Below are positions 8,170 through 17,696 of a stretch of 52,188 nucleotides of DNA, piece after piece. The DNA lies in contig JAGXQZ010000073.1 of assembly GCA_018336015.1 (NCBI GenBank), forward strand, positions 1 to 52,188, written 5' to 3'. The DNA comes from Algoriphagus sp. (lineage in GTDB: Bacteria > Bacteroidota > Bacteroidia > Cytophagales > Cyclobacteriaceae). The position numbers were made by a program, and so were the translations under genes. The notes below the pieces were generated by a model. It was not told where the DNA came from and searched no databases. It worked only from the letters and a program-made list of their open reading frames with translations. Every line of letters begins with the position of its first letter. Position 1 is the stretch's first letter.

Positions 8170-8607
8170 TCAATCACGAGACAATCTCATTTCCAGATAT
8201 TTATTTGAAAAACCAAACTCCTCATAAAGCTTTTTGGCTGGATTCTGCGGTTCAACGTGAAGTGCGATAGAACCTTGGGTTTGGGACAAAAGATTTTGAA
8301 GCATTTGCTTTCCAAGTCCTCTACCTCTCTTTTCCTCCTTCACAGCAAAATAGACTAGGATGTGGTCAGGAATATATCCTGACATCCCGGTATGATTGAG
8401 AACCAAGGCTCCAGCCAACCCTCCCGCATCGCTCGCCAAGATCACCAATCCACCCGAACCTTTCGAATTCATGGCATAATCCAGACATTTCAGCACATCG
8501 CTTGTCGAGTCTCCAAATTCTCCGAGTTGCTCCACCAAAAAGTCGGCGATTTGTTCTTTTTGAAGTTGGGACAAAGGAAAATGTGGGGTGAAGGTTTGAA
8601 ATTCCAT
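8170..8607 (-). CDS. GNAT-family N-acetyltransferase
   Basis: A 146-residue GNAT-fold enzyme. The start at 8607 (MEFQTFTPHF) is chosen over the longer frame from 8784, which would run back through the terminator and into sdhB. The acetyl-CoA pyrophosphate loop is KRGRGLGKQM, preceded by the strand ILVYFAVKEE and followed by SIALHVEPQNPAKKLYEEFGF, which is the classical motif A/B arrangement. It presumably acetylates a small molecule or a protein amine; the substrate cannot be read. Convergent with the cytochrome gene, with 3 bases between the stops. Confidence 0.85.
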   Translation of the reverse strand: MEFQTFTPHFPLSQLQKEQIADFLVEQLGEFGDSTSDVLKCLDYAMNSKGSGGLVILASDAGGLAGALVLNHTGMSGYIPDHILVYFAVKEEKRGRGLGKQMLQNLLSQTQGSIALHVEPQNPAKKLYEEFGFSNKYLEMRLSRD

Positions 8608-8620
8608 CCCCGAATAAACA

Positions 8621-8649
8621 AAAAAAGACAGGCTTTCACCTGTCTTTTT
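8621..8649. terminator. Terminator downstream of sdhCAB
   Basis: Hairpin with arms aaaaaagacagg (8621-8632) and cctgtcttttt (8639-8649) and a 6-base loop. Read on the minus strand it follows the sdhB stop and ends in a T run. It also separates sdhB from the GNAT gene. Confidence 0.85.
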
Positions 8650-8669
8650 GTATGAGAAGTTATTGGAAA

Positions 8670-9419
8670 TTACACGTTTTCGCTGCTCACCACGGCAGAG
8701 AAATATTCTCTGTTCATACGGGCAATATTGGTAATGGAAATTCCCTTTGGACATTCCGCCTCGCAAGCACCGGTATTGGTACAAGCACCGAAACCTTCCG
8801 CATCCATCTGGGCGACCATCTTTTCCGCTCTGGTTTTCCGTTCTACCTGACCCTGTGGAAGGAGCGCCAACTGAGAGATTTTAGCAGAGGTGAAAAGCAT
8901 AGCAGAAGCATTTTTACAAGCTGCCACGCAAGCCCCGCAGCCGATACACTGAGCTGCATCCATTGCCAAGTCAGCGACTGTCTTTGGAATCGGAATCTCG
9001 TTGGCATCCGGCACACCACCTGTATTGACAGAGACATAACCACCCGCTTGGATGATTCGGTCAAATGCCGAACGGTTTACTACCAAGTCTTTTACCACAG
9101 GGAAAGCCTTCGCTCTCCATGGTTCGATGGTGATGGTCTCCCCGTCATTGAACGAACGCATGTGCAGCTGACAAGTCGTCGTCTGTAGCGGACCGTGTGG
9201 TTTACCATTAATATAGAGTGAGCACATTCCGCAGATACCTTCGCGGCAATCGTGGTCAAAGTGAACAGGATCTTCTCCCTTTTCAGTCAATTGGTCATTC
9301 AACACGTCCAGCATCTCAAGAAAGGACATGTCTTTGGAAACATGGTCCACCGGATAGGTTGCAAAGCCACCTTTGTCGGATGCATTTTTCTGTCTCCAGA
9401 TTTTTAAAGTCAATTTCAT
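8670..9419 (-). CDS. sdhB: Succinate dehydrogenase/fumarate reductase iron-sulfur subunit
   Basis: The 249-residue electron-transfer subunit of complex II passes electrons from the SdhA flavin to the quinone site. Cys residues for three clusters are visible: C58, C63, C66 and C83 for [2Fe-2S] (CREGICGMC...C), C158/C161/C164 with C223 for [4Fe-4S], and C168/C213/C219 for [3Fe-4S]. The spacing fits the Bacteroidota/epsilon-type B-subunit. It is the last gene of sdhCAB, 27 bases after sdhA, and is followed by a terminator. Confidence 0.97.
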   Translation of the reverse strand: MKLTLKIWRQKNASDKGGFATYPVDHVSKDMSFLEMLDVLNDQLTEKGEDPVHFDHDCREGICGMCSLYINGKPHGPLQTTTCQLHMRSFNDGETITIEPWRAKAFPVVKDLVVNRSAFDRIIQAGGYVSVNTGGVPDANEIPIPKTVADLAMDAAQCIGCGACVAACKNASAMLFTSAKISQLALLPQGQVERKTRAEKMVAQMDAEGFGACTNTGACEAECPKGISITNIARMNREYFSAVVSSENV

Positions 9420-9446
9420 ATAGAAGTATGAATTATTGTCTACAGA

Positions 9447-11381
9447 TTATTTATAAGAACGCTGGGTCAACTTCACATTTTCGAAGACCAAATCCTCCTT
9501 GTGGAGTTCTTCTTCCTGCCCTTCTCCCACATACTTCCATGCGGCCACGTAAGCGAAGTTTTCATCATCACGAAGCGCCTCACCATCCGGAGTTTGGTAC
9601 TCTTCACGGAAGTGACCACCGCACGATTCGTTTCTGTTAAGTGCATCGTCCACCATCAATTCACCCAATTCCAAGAAATCAGCAACACGGTGTGCCTTTT
9701 CTAGGGTTTGGTTCAATTCCTCATTGGTCCCCAATACTTTCACGTTAGACCAGAATTCTTTCTTCAAAGCTTGGATCTCAGCTTTCGCCCATTTCAAGCC
9801 CTCTTCAGTCCTAGCCATTCCGCACTTATCCCACATGATCTTACCAAGCTTCTTGTGGAAATAATCCACTGTCTTGTTTCCGTTGATGGAAAGGATCGTA
9901 TGAATTCTTTTCTGAACTTCTTCTTTTGCCTTGGCAAATTCAGGGTGAGTTTCATCCACCTTCTTTGGTGGAATCTGCGCCAAATAGTCCCCGATAGTAT
10001 ATGGAATCACAAAGTATCCGTCTGCCAAACCTTGCATCAAGGCAGAAGCACCAAGTCTATTTGCTCCATGATCTGAGAAATTCGCTTCACCCAACGCATA
10101 CAAACCAGGAACCGTAGTCATCAAGTTGTAATCCACCCATAGACCACCCATCGTATAATGTACCGCAGGGTAAATCATCATTGGCACCTCATAAGGATCC
10201 TCTCCGGTAATCTGCTTATACATATCGAAAAGGTTACCATATTTCTGCTCGATGATTTTTCTAGAATCACGCTTGATGGCATCGCGGAAATCCAGGAATA
10301 CCGCTTCACCGGTTTCGTTTACACCACGTCCTTCATCACAGACATACTTGGCATTTCTAGAAGCCACATCACGAGGAACGAGGTTACCGAAGGAAGGATA
10401 TTTTCTTTCCAAGAAGTAATCTCTGTCTTCTTCTTTGATATCGTTTGCCTTGATTTGGCCTTTTCTGAGTTTTTCAGCGATCTCTTGAGTCGCCGGAACC
10501 CATACACGACCGTCATTTCTAAGTGACTCCGACATCAACGTTAACTTGGATTGATGATCACCAGAAACAGGGATACAAGTTGGGTGAATTTGAGTAAAGC
10601 AAGGGTTCGCAAAGTAAGCACCACGCTTGTGAGCTCTCCAAGCTGCTGTCACATTGGAACCCATTGCATTCGTTGATAGGAAGAACACGTTACCGTAGCC
10701 ACCTGTACAAAGCAGAACTGCATGAGCAGCATGTGTTTCTACTGCACCAGTGATGAGATTTCGTGTGACAATACCTCTTGCATGGCCGTCTATTACTACC
10801 ACGTCCATCATTTCAGTCCGTGGATAGAGCTTTACTTTTCCATTGGCTACCTGACGGCTGAGTGCGGAATAGGCTCCCAAAAGCAACTGCTGTCCAGTTT
10901 GGCCACGGGCATAGAAAGTTCGGGATACTTGAGCACCACCGAAAGATCGGTTGGCCAACAATCCTCCATACTCACGAGCGAAAGGAACACCTTGTGCTAC
11001 GCATTGATCAATAATTTTAACAGATACCTCAGCCAGACGGTACACATTTGCCTCGCGGGCACGGTAGTCACCGCCTTTGATGGTATCATAGAACAATCTG
11101 AAGATCGAGTCACCGTCGTTTTGGTAGTTTTTAGCAGCATTGATCCCGCCTTGAGCTGCAATAGAGTGCGCTCTGCGAGGGCTATCTTGGAAACAAAAGG
11201 CCTTGACATTGTATCCCAACTCCGCTAATGAGGCTGCAGCAGAAGCACCTGCCAAGCCTGTACCCACTACGATGACATCGTATTTTCTTTTGTTTGCCGG
11301 ATTAACCAGCTTGCTGTTAAACTTGTGCTTAGTCCATTTTTCTGCCAAAGGACCAGCAGGTATTTTGGAATCTAGTATCAT
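9447..11381 (-). CDS. sdhA: Succinate dehydrogenase/fumarate reductase flavoprotein subunit
   Basis: The 644-residue catalytic subunit oxidises succinate to fumarate in the TCA cycle. The Rossmann motif [15 protein letters not shown] (about 37-50) binds FAD, and the [11 protein letters not shown] segment carries the flavin-linking His72. Substrate-site segments such as HPTCIP and [12 protein letters not shown] follow. The long C-terminal domain ends [12 protein letters not shown]. Length and features match the SdhA type that pairs with a single five-helix cytochrome b. It sits 13 bases downstream of sdhC. Confidence 0.97.
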   Translation of the reverse strand: MILDSKIPAGPLAEKWTKHKFNSKLVNPANKRKYDVIVVGTGLAGASAAASLAELGYNVKAFCFQDSPRRAHSIAAQGGINAAKNYQNDGDSIFRLFYDTIKGGDYRAREANVYRLAEVSVKIIDQCVAQGVPFAREYGGLLANRSFGGAQVSRTFYARGQTGQQLLLGAYSALSRQVANGKVKLYPRTEMMDVVVIDGHARGIVTRNLITGAVETHAAHAVLLCTGGYGNVFFLSTNAMGSNVTAAWRAHKRGAYFANPCFTQIHPTCIPVSGDHQSKLTLMSESLRNDGRVWVPATQEIAEKLRKGQIKANDIKEEDRDYFLERKYPSFGNLVPRDVASRNAKYVCDEGRGVNETGEAVFLDFRDAIKRDSRKIIEQKYGNLFDMYKQITGEDPYEVPMMIYPAVHYTMGGLWVDYNLMTTVPGLYALGEANFSDHGANRLGASALMQGLADGYFVIPYTIGDYLAQIPPKKVDETHPEFAKAKEEVQKRIHTILSINGNKTVDYFHKKLGKIMWDKCGMARTEEGLKWAKAEIQALKKEFWSNVKVLGTNEELNQTLEKAHRVADFLELGELMVDDALNRNESCGGHFREEYQTPDGEALRDDENFAYVAAWKYVGEGQEEELHKEDLVFENVKLTQRSYK

Positions 11382-11394
11382 ACGGGACTATTAA

Positions 11395-12075
11395 TTAGCT
11401 AGTGAAATAGATGTAAAGTGGCATGGAGGCAAATGCCGCAGGCACCACTATGCAATAAACCTGACCGATGGCCTTAATGGCAGGTGAGTATTTTTTATGA
11501 TTCAAACCTAAAGTTTGGAAGGCAGAAGCAAATCCGTGGGAAAGGTGGAATCCTAAAAATCCCATGGAGATGACATATAGAGCCACCAACCACTCCTGCT
11601 TAAAGGCCTCGCTTACGATTAGAAATAAGTTTTTGTACTCCTCTTCTCCGTAGGTTACCATCGGCACTTCTCCCCAATGCATTTTAGCCCAGAAGCCCTG
11701 AAGGTGAACCACCAAGAAGATCAAAATGATTGTACCCAACACTCCCATGTTTCTGGAAGACCAAGCGCTGTTGGTAGAAGCTTTGGATTCTGCATATCCT
11801 ACAGGTCTTGCAGCCTTATTATGCTGAGACAAAAGAATAGAATAAATGATGTGACCAATAACTGAGATGTAGGTCAAATAGGAGAGGATTTTTACAGCCG
11901 GATTGGTAGTCATGAACTTGGCGTAGATGTTAAACGCCTCACCTCCATCTCCTTTAAACAGAAGTAAATTTCCGGACACGTGTCCTGTCAAGAACAGGAT
12001 GAGAAAAAGACCGGTCAAAGCCATGATCAATTTTCTACCTAGGGTGCTTTTCAAGGTTTTTGTAACCCAACTCAT
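11395..12075 (-). CDS. sdhC: Succinate dehydrogenase cytochrome b subunit (five-helix, type B)
   Basis: The 226-residue membrane anchor carries heme b and the menaquinone site. About five transmembrane helices are visible (around 17-38, 60-82, 108-130, 157-180 and 200-223). Candidate heme-ligand His residues lie in LTGHVSGNLL, SVIGHIIYSI, VVHLQGF and LSHGFAS. A single fused anchor with no separate SdhD is typical of Bacteroidota. It is the first gene of the operon, with a good promoter match about 50 bases upstream. Confidence 0.95.
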   Translation of the reverse strand: MSWVTKTLKSTLGRKLIMALTGLFLILFLTGHVSGNLLLFKGDGGEAFNIYAKFMTTNPAVKILSYLTYISVIGHIIYSILLSQHNKAARPVGYAESKASTNSAWSSRNMGVLGTIILIFLVVHLQGFWAKMHWGEVPMVTYGEEEYKNLFLIVSEAFKQEWLVALYVISMGFLGFHLSHGFASAFQTLGLNHKKYSPAIKAIGQVYCIVVPAAFASMPLYIYFTS

Positions 12076-12393
12076 ACAAATGTTTCGATTAGTTTAGAAC
12101 GAAATTCTTTTGCTGTTAATGCCGCCAAATTTACATGCCGAAGGAGTAGTATCCAATGCAAACGAATTCAGTAAGCTTATTTTAAAAGGTTCTAAATAAT
12201 TTTCCGATGATTGATTTTGATTTCTTTTTCAACTCCTTCCCAACAGTCTGTTTATTTTTATTGTTTGAATTTTGAGTGTTTTTCTCCCTACTTCCGTTTA
12301 TTTCGTATAGGAAGAAAAATCCATCAGGAATTAGTCCATTTTAACCTCAGACTATCAGTCTTTTAGAAGACTTGGCTACCAATATTGAACGAC
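12076..12393. other. Divergent intergenic region, sdhC / T9SS substrate
   Basis: 318 bases without a gene between two divergent genes. It holds the sdh promoter candidate near sdhC. The rest is AT-rich, with a T-rich stretch around 12220-12300. I see no convincing hairpin, tRNA or riboswitch. Confidence 0.6.
12126..12156 (-). promoter_or_regulatory. Candidate sdhCAB promoter, Bacteroidota type
   Basis: On the minus strand a TTG (12156-12154) is followed after 20 bases by TAAATTTG (12133-12126), an exact match to the Bacteroidota -7 consensus TAnnTTTG with an allowed spacer. Transcription would start about 45 bases before the sdhC ATG at 12075. Known consensus, no experimental proof here. Confidence 0.6.
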
Positions 12394-15171
12394 ATGAAGC
12401 TTAAAATCTACCTAGGACTTTTTTTCATTGCCCTTTTTACGGGGATTTCCTCTACTTGGGCTACTCATATTCGAGCTGGCGAGATTATCGCTGAGCGGAT
12501 ATCTGTCCAAGCGCTTACCTACAGAATCACAGTAGTCGGATACACAGACACCAGATCAAGTGTGGTGTTTGGTCCTGGCCGTATCAATTTCGGTGATGGA
12601 CGCGAAGAACAGCTTAATACCCAGAGTGATTTTTCTGTGGTAGAAAGTCTCGGTAATCAGATCGAAAAAAACACCTTTGTAATCACTCACACCTTTCAAG
12701 GTCCTGGAAAATACAAAATCCGATTCATCGAATTCAACCGAAATGACCTGACGCTAAACATGGACAATTCGGTGGATACCCCATTTTATGTCGAAACAGA
12801 AATCAACATCGACCCATTTTTTGGAGTAAATAATTCTCCTGTACTGACTATTCCTCCGGTAGATAACGGCGCGGTCAATGTCCGATACATTCATAACCCG
12901 GGAGCATATGATCCCGATGGGGATAGCCTATCCTATGCGATGGATGTTCCTAAACAGGCTTTTGAAAGACCTGTAAACAATTACCGAAGTCCAGCCTCTC
13001 CAGAATTCAGCCCACGTCAGCAAGACGGTACGGTTCCGGCTTTTCTGAGAATCGACCCGATTTTTGGAGACTTGATATGGGATGCGCCAGGCACTGCTGG
13101 ACAATACAACGTAGCCTTTCGAATCATCGAATGGAGAAAAATTGACGGGAAATTTGTGGAAATCGGCTATGTCGTACGCGACATGCAGATTATTATCGAA
13201 AACTCGAATAATCGTCGTCCTACGCTCATTTTGCCTCCTGACCTCTGTGTGGAAGCAGGAACTTTGGTTAAAGAAATCATTCAAGGCCAGGACCCAGATG
13301 GAGACCCGATCAAAATAGAAATCTTTGGCGAACCTATCCAAATCAATGCTTCTCCTGCTACCTATGCACCCAAAAACGTATTCCAACCTCAACCGGGAAT
13401 CGTGAACTTTTCTTGGCAGACGGTCTGCAATCATGTCCGCGAACGGGAATATGATGTTCGTGTTCGAATCACCGATCAGCCAAGATCTGGACCAAGTTTA
13501 GTGGATATTCAAACATGGAGAATCAAAGTAGTAGGTCCGCCACCGGTTTGGGACGAACTCGAGCAGAAACCCGGCAGAACAGTAGAATTGAATTGGGAGC
13601 CTTATGCATGCGCCAATTCTGCCCAAGAAATGCAGGTATGGCGAAGAATAAACTCTGATCCTTATGTGCCTGACTCCTGCGAAACTGGCATCCGGGCAGG
13701 TTATGAATTGGTAGGAATTACCGACATGGCTACGTTCTCTTTCACTGATGCAAATGGCGGCGAAGGACTTGCTCCAGGGAATACCTATTGCTATCGATTA
13801 GTGGCTGCGTATCCTGAACCAAGATCGGGATTAAGCATTGTTTCGGAAGAAATATGTATCACTATCGATGTGGATGTGCCTATCATTACCAATGTCAGCA
13901 TAGAGGCAACTGACGCTCAGGCAGGTGAAATCTTTGTCAAATGGACTCCACCTTACGATATCGATAAGACTCAATTTCCCGGTCCATATACCTATGAACT
14001 ATTGAGAAGCACGGGATTCACAGGAACCCAAAACCGAACTTCTCTGGGAATCATGTCTGACACGCTGTTTACAGACAAAAATCTCAATACAGAGAACCTA
14101 GTCTATAATTACAAGGTCATTCTCCTTGATAACAACATCAAAATTGACACCTCCTCATCTGCCTCATCCGTCAGATTGGAACCAACCATCATCAATGAGG
14201 CCATCGAACTGAAGTGGACTTTTAATGTGCCTTGGAACAATCAAGTAGCGCAGTACAAACATGAAGTCTATCGAAATAGAACTGATGCCAATGCTTCAGA
14301 CGAGGGTACTTTCGTCAAAATAGCAGAGGTAGATGTCACTCAAAATGGATTTACCTACCTCGATGATGGAAGATTTAATGGAGTCAAACTGAAAAAAGAA
14401 ATTGAATACTGCTATTACGTAGTAACCAAGGGGTCTTACAATGTGGCAGGATTGGTTTACCCATTAGAAAACAAATCCCAAATCGTCTGCGCAAAACCGG
14501 ATGACAACAGACTCCCTTGTCCTCCTGTATTGAAATTCGAAGGGCCTGAGTGTGCTGCTTACGTAGCCGAGCAGCCTTGCAACTCCAACACCTTTGAGCA
14601 CGAACTCAGTTGGGTTCCCAATTTCACGGGCAACTGTGATGATCAATTGAGTGGATATCGATTGTACTTTACTTCGGAGGGAGAGGAAAGCGAATTTACC
14701 CTTGTAGGCCAGTATTCTGCTATTCAGCTCAATGCAACGCTGACCAATCTTCCTACCTACAGAGGATGCTATTACATCACTGCAGTAGATCGCTCAGGCA
14801 ATGAAAGTCAGCCAAGCAATGTGGTATGCGTCGAAAATTGTCCTGTATATAATCTGCCTAATGCCTTTACGCCAAACAACGATGGCGCAAATGATACCTT
14901 TATGGCCTTTGACAATCCTTTTGACATGTGCGCCAGATTTGTAACCGGTGTAGAGATATTCATCGTCAACCGATGGGGAGCGGAAGTCTATCGATACAAT
15001 AGCCTCAACTCTACTGAGAATGACATCTACATCCGATGGAATGGTCGTGATCAAAATGGCAATGAACTTCCTGCAGGTACCTACTTCTATTCGGGAACGG
15101 TATTTTTCGATGTATTGGATCCAGCACAGCAGCGTCGAAATCTCAAAGGCACCATTCAACTCCTTCGATGA
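12394..15171 (+). CDS. Large secreted protein with gliding-motility/T9SS type B C-terminal domain
   Basis: About 925 residues from ATG 12394; a TTG three codons upstream is also possible. A signal peptide (MKLKIYLGLFF...STWA) is followed by THIRAGEI, a start seen in many gliding-associated surface proteins. The middle holds cadherin/PKD-like and fibronectin-like modules (NPGAYDPDGDSLSYAM; GQDPDGDPIKIE; several ELxWxP repeats). The C-terminal 85 residues (NLPNAFTPNNDGANDTF ... IYIRWNGRDQNG ... LPAGTYFYSGTV) form the CHU_C type B sorting domain used for type IX secretion. Paired Cys residues in the last third suggest disulfides. It is probably a surface adhesin or matrix protein. It overlaps the DCC gene by 4 bases. 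Confidence 0.92.
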   Translation: MKLKIYLGLFFIALFTGISSTWATHIRAGEIIAERISVQALTYRITVVGYTDTRSSVVFGPGRINFGDGREEQLNTQSDFSVVESLGNQIEKNTFVITHTFQGPGKYKIRFIEFNRNDLTLNMDNSVDTPFYVETEINIDPFFGVNNSPVLTIPPVDNGAVNVRYIHNPGAYDPDGDSLSYAMDVPKQAFERPVNNYRSPASPEFSPRQQDGTVPAFLRIDPIFGDLIWDAPGTAGQYNVAFRIIEWRKIDGKFVEIGYVVRDMQIIIENSNNRRPTLILPPDLCVEAGTLVKEIIQGQDPDGDPIKIEIFGEPIQINASPATYAPKNVFQPQPGIVNFSWQTVCNHVREREYDVRVRITDQPRSGPSLVDIQTWRIKVVGPPPVWDELEQKPGRTVELNWEPYACANSAQEMQVWRRINSDPYVPDSCETGIRAGYELVGITDMATFSFTDANGGEGLAPGNTYCYRLVAAYPEPRSGLSIVSEEICITIDVDVPIITNVSIEATDAQAGEIFVKWTPPYDIDKTQFPGPYTYELLRSTGFTGTQNRTSLGIMSDTLFTDKNLNTENLVYNYKVILLDNNIKIDTSSSASSVRLEPTIINEAIELKWTFNVPWNNQVAQYKHEVYRNRTDANASDEGTFVKIAEVDVTQNGFTYLDDGRFNGVKLKKEIEYCYYVVTKGSYNVAGLVYPLENKSQIVCAKPDDNRLPCPPVLKFEGPECAAYVAEQPCNSNTFEHELSWVPNFTGNCDDQLSGYRLYFTSEGEESEFTLVGQYSAIQLNATLTNLPTYRGCYYITAVDRSGNESQPSNVVCVENCPVYNLPNAFTPNNDGANDTFMAFDNPFDMCARFVTGVEIFIVNRWGAEVYRYNSLNSTENDIYIRWNGRDQNGNELPAGTYFYSGTVFFDVLDPAQQRRNLKGTIQLLR

Positions 15172-15590
15172 AGGATATCAAATCCATCATCCTATTCGAC
15201 GGAGTCTGTACACTCTGCAATGCTTCCATTGACTTTATTTTGAAACGGGATCACAAAAACCGTTTTCTGGTGGGAGCATTGCAGGAGCCTGTTTCAAAGA
15301 AGGTCCTATCAAATTTTCAGGTGGATGATTCCTACCTAGACTCTTTGGTTTTGGTGGAGAATGGAAGAGTCTATTTTCGAAGCACCGCAGCTTTGAGAAT
15401 AGCCAAAAAACTCAACAGACCTTGGCCCCTTTTCTATTTTTTGATTGCAATTCCAGCATTCCTTAGAGATCCAGTTTATAATTGGATTGGCAAAAACAGG
15501 TATCGCTGGTTTGGAAAGAAAAGCACATGCCGTATCCCTACTGCAGAAGAAAAACAGAAATTCTTGAGCGAGGAAAATCTTCCCTTTTAG
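15168..15590 (+). CDS. DCC-family thiol-disulfide oxidoreductase (DUF393)
   Basis: A 140-residue protein with the family hallmark ILFDGVCTLCNASIDFI (about 6-22), whose CxxC pair gives thioredoxin-like redox potential. Later conserved elements are FRSTAALRIAKKL and RDPVYNWIGKNRYRWFGKK. No signal peptide, so it is cytoplasmic. The start codon overlaps the T9SS-substrate stop (ATGA), implying coupling. It ends convergent with the transporter gene, sharing 3 bases. Redox partner unknown. Confidence 0.9.
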   Translation: MKDIKSIILFDGVCTLCNASIDFILKRDHKNRFLVGALQEPVSKKVLSNFQVDDSYLDSLVLVENGRVYFRSTAALRIAKKLNRPWPLFYFLIAIPAFLRDPVYNWIGKNRYRWFGKKSTCRIPTAEEKQKFLSEENLPF

Positions 15591-16546
15591 AAATATTGGA
15601 TAATCATCCAGTAGATGGGCATGCCGAGGGTGATATTGAATGGAAAAGTTACCGCCAAAGCCATCGGAACATATAGCCCTTCGTCAGCTTCAGGATTGGC
15701 GAGCTTCATCGCAGCAGGTACCGCGATGTAGGAAGCTGAGGCCGCCAAAATGGAGAAAATTAGACGGTCACCGGCCTCAGGTGCAATCCAGTGACTCAAA
15801 AATGCAACCGTACACCCATTCACCAAAGGAACCAGAATGGCAAAAAGAGAGGAGAAATAACCTGTCTTGAAAAATGCCTTGAGCTTTTTCCCACTGTTGA
15901 TCCCCATATCCAATAGAAAAACTGCCAAAAATCCTTTGAAAATATCTGTGATAAATGGCTTGATCCCTTCAGCCTGCTTTTCATCAGCTATTAGTCCAAT
16001 GAACAAACTTCCCAAAATCAACAAAACAGAACCATTGGTAAAAGCATGGGTGATAATTCCTTTGAGACCACCTTCTGATTTGGATTCAGAATACTTACGA
16101 AGTAAAATCACACCCGAAATAATTGCAGGGGCTTCCATCAATGCCATAACAGCGACCATATGTCCTCCAAAGTGCGCACCTTGGATATCCAGAAAAGAAA
16201 CCGCCGCAACAAAAGTCACTGCCGAAATAGAACCATAAGCTGCTGAAATCGCCGCGGCATTAGGCACGCCCAATCGCTTTTTGAGAATAAAAAAAGTGTA
16301 GAAGGGAATTAAAGCTGAAAGGACCACCCCAAACACCAAGGCCCAAATGATACTGGTGTTGAATTCACTGTGCGAAAGCTCCTGACCTCCTTTAAACCCA
16401 ATCGACAGCATCAAGTAAAGAGCAATAAACTTGGCGCTAGTGGCAGGTATCTCCAAGTCACTTTTCAACTTCACTGCCAGTACCCCTAAGACAAAAAAGA
16501 GAAGACTCGGATTTGTCAGGTTATTAATAAGAATTTGAAAATCCAT
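15587..16546 (-). CDS. Sodium-dependent bicarbonate transporter, SbtA family
   Basis: About 319 residues from ATG 16546 (MDFQILINNLTNPSLLFF); the longer frame to 16585 runs into the promoter region shared with the LysR gene. About ten hydrophobic helices in two halves are visible, with SIGFKGGQELS in the first half and LLDMGINSGKKL in the second, typical of DUF897/SbtA permeases. In cyanobacteria SbtA imports HCO3- with Na+. Here it probably supplies bicarbonate for carboxylases. No SbtB (PII-like) gene is adjacent. A LysR regulator starts 86 bases away on the other strand. Confidence 0.88.
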   Translation of the reverse strand: MDFQILINNLTNPSLLFFVLGVLAVKLKSDLEIPATSAKFIALYLMLSIGFKGGQELSHSEFNTSIIWALVFGVVLSALIPFYTFFILKKRLGVPNAAAISAAYGSISAVTFVAAVSFLDIQGAHFGGHMVAVMALMEAPAIISGVILLRKYSESKSEGGLKGIITHAFTNGSVLLILGSLFIGLIADEKQAEGIKPFITDIFKGFLAVFLLDMGINSGKKLKAFFKTGYFSSLFAILVPLVNGCTVAFLSHWIAPEAGDRLIFSILAASASYIAVPAAMKLANPEADEGLYVPMALAVTFPFNITLGMPIYWMIIQYF

Positions 16547-16632
16547 GGTACAAATATCTTTTGCCTTTAAATCATAAAAAAGCAAAACATAATATTTTTT
16601 TATCCGTTATGGTTTTAAAATTAATTTTACTT

Positions 16633-17559
16633 ATGAATCTGACCATACAACAGCTCAAAGCATTTAAGGCCATTGCCAAATATCAAAGCATAACAAAGGC
16701 CGCTGAAGCCATGAACATGACTCAACCTGCGGTGTCAATTCAGCTAAAAAACCTTCAAGAAAACTTTGAAGTGCCTTTGACTGAAATCATTGGCAAAAAG
16801 ATTCATATCACCGAATTCGGACAGGAACTAGCGGATACTGCTGATCGGATTTTTGATGAACTCGGAAAAATCGAGGAAAAAATGCTAGAACTAAAAGGAC
16901 TGTTGGGTGGCAAAATCAGAATCTCAGCGGTTTCTACAGGAAAATATATTATCCCCTACCTGATGGCTGATTTCATGAAGATCAATCCTCACGTGGAAAT
17001 CAGCCTCGAGGTATCCAACCGATACAACGTACTCGCTCATCTTCAGGAAAACTCTACTGATTTAGCCCTAGTGTCTCTTTGGCCGGATGAACTCGATCTA
17101 GAAAGTATCCAACTTGCTGAAAATAGGTGGTACTTGACTTGCGCACCGGAGAAGAAGAGCCTTTATGAAGAATACATCCATGAAGAAGCTTGGCACAAAA
17201 TTCCTTTCATACTAAGAGAGAAAGGATCTGGGACGCGCACTATGATGGAAAAATTCTTTACCGAGCGAGACATTCATGTGGAAAGCAAACTGGAACTCGC
17301 TACCAATGAAGCGGTAAAACAGGCCGTTATGGCAGGATTAGGAGCTTCCATTTTATCCAATTTTTCTATGGCTCAAGAAATCAAGGATGGAAGAGTCGCC
17401 ATTTTGGAATACCCTGGACTCCCACTCAAAGCAGACTGGAAGCTGATTTGGCTTAAACAGAAAAAGCACTCTCCGGCAGTGAAAGCATTTATCAGGTGGC
17501 TTTCTGAAAACAGAGAAAAAATCCTCGCTGAACATTTCCCTACCTTGGCATCCATGTAA
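16633..17559 (+). CDS. LysR-family regulator (CbbR/CmpR-like)
   Basis: About 308 residues from ATG 16633 (MNLTIQQLKAFKAI); the frame extends upstream to 16561, but that part is non-conserved. The winged helix is at about 3-62 (SITKAAEAMNMTQPAVSIQLKNL), followed by a two-lobed effector-binding domain (about 88-300: GGKIRISAVSTGKYIIP, KQAVMAGLGASILS). The pattern resembles CbbR/CmpR proteins that respond to carbon status. It is divergent from the SbtA gene with 86 bases between starts, the usual arrangement for a LysR regulator and its target. Confidence 0.9.
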   Translation: MNLTIQQLKAFKAIAKYQSITKAAEAMNMTQPAVSIQLKNLQENFEVPLTEIIGKKIHITEFGQELADTADRIFDELGKIEEKMLELKGLLGGKIRISAVSTGKYIIPYLMADFMKINPHVEISLEVSNRYNVLAHLQENSTDLALVSLWPDELDLESIQLAENRWYLTCAPEKKSLYEEYIHEEAWHKIPFILREKGSGTRTMMEKFFTERDIHVESKLELATNEAVKQAVMAGLGASILSNFSMAQEIKDGRVAILEYPGLPLKADWKLIWLKQKKHSPAVKAFIRWLSENREKILAEHFPTLASM

Positions 17560-17589
17560 GGCCGACATCTGAAAAACAAAAAGATCTAT

Positions 17590-17624
17590 ATTTGCGCCCT
17601 GCCGGATCACGGTGAGGCGCAAAT
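17590..17624 (+). terminator. Long hairpin between the LysR gene and fabD
   Basis: Perfect 9-base arms atttgcgcc (17590-17598) and ggcgcaaat (17616-17624) enclose a second short stem (ccg/cgg). A T-rich tract (ttgtttt) follows. It probably terminates LysR transcription. It lies 73 bases before fabD, so it could also act as a leader element. Confidence 0.55.
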
Positions 17625-17696
17625 TTGTTTTCAGACAAAATGAAGTATCTGAAACCCATTGAAGCCAAAATCTATAAGCATTTTAAAAATTATAGT

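Noticed and set aside
10158..10526. Open frames on the plus strand inside sdhA and sdhB (also 9218-9640, 9708-10076, 10722-11228)
   Set aside because: They are antisense shadows of strongly conserved minus-strand genes and show no domain or signal features.
12076..12393. Possible riboswitch or small RNA in the long divergent gap
   Set aside because: No stable stems found by eye; only the sdh promoter candidate stands out.
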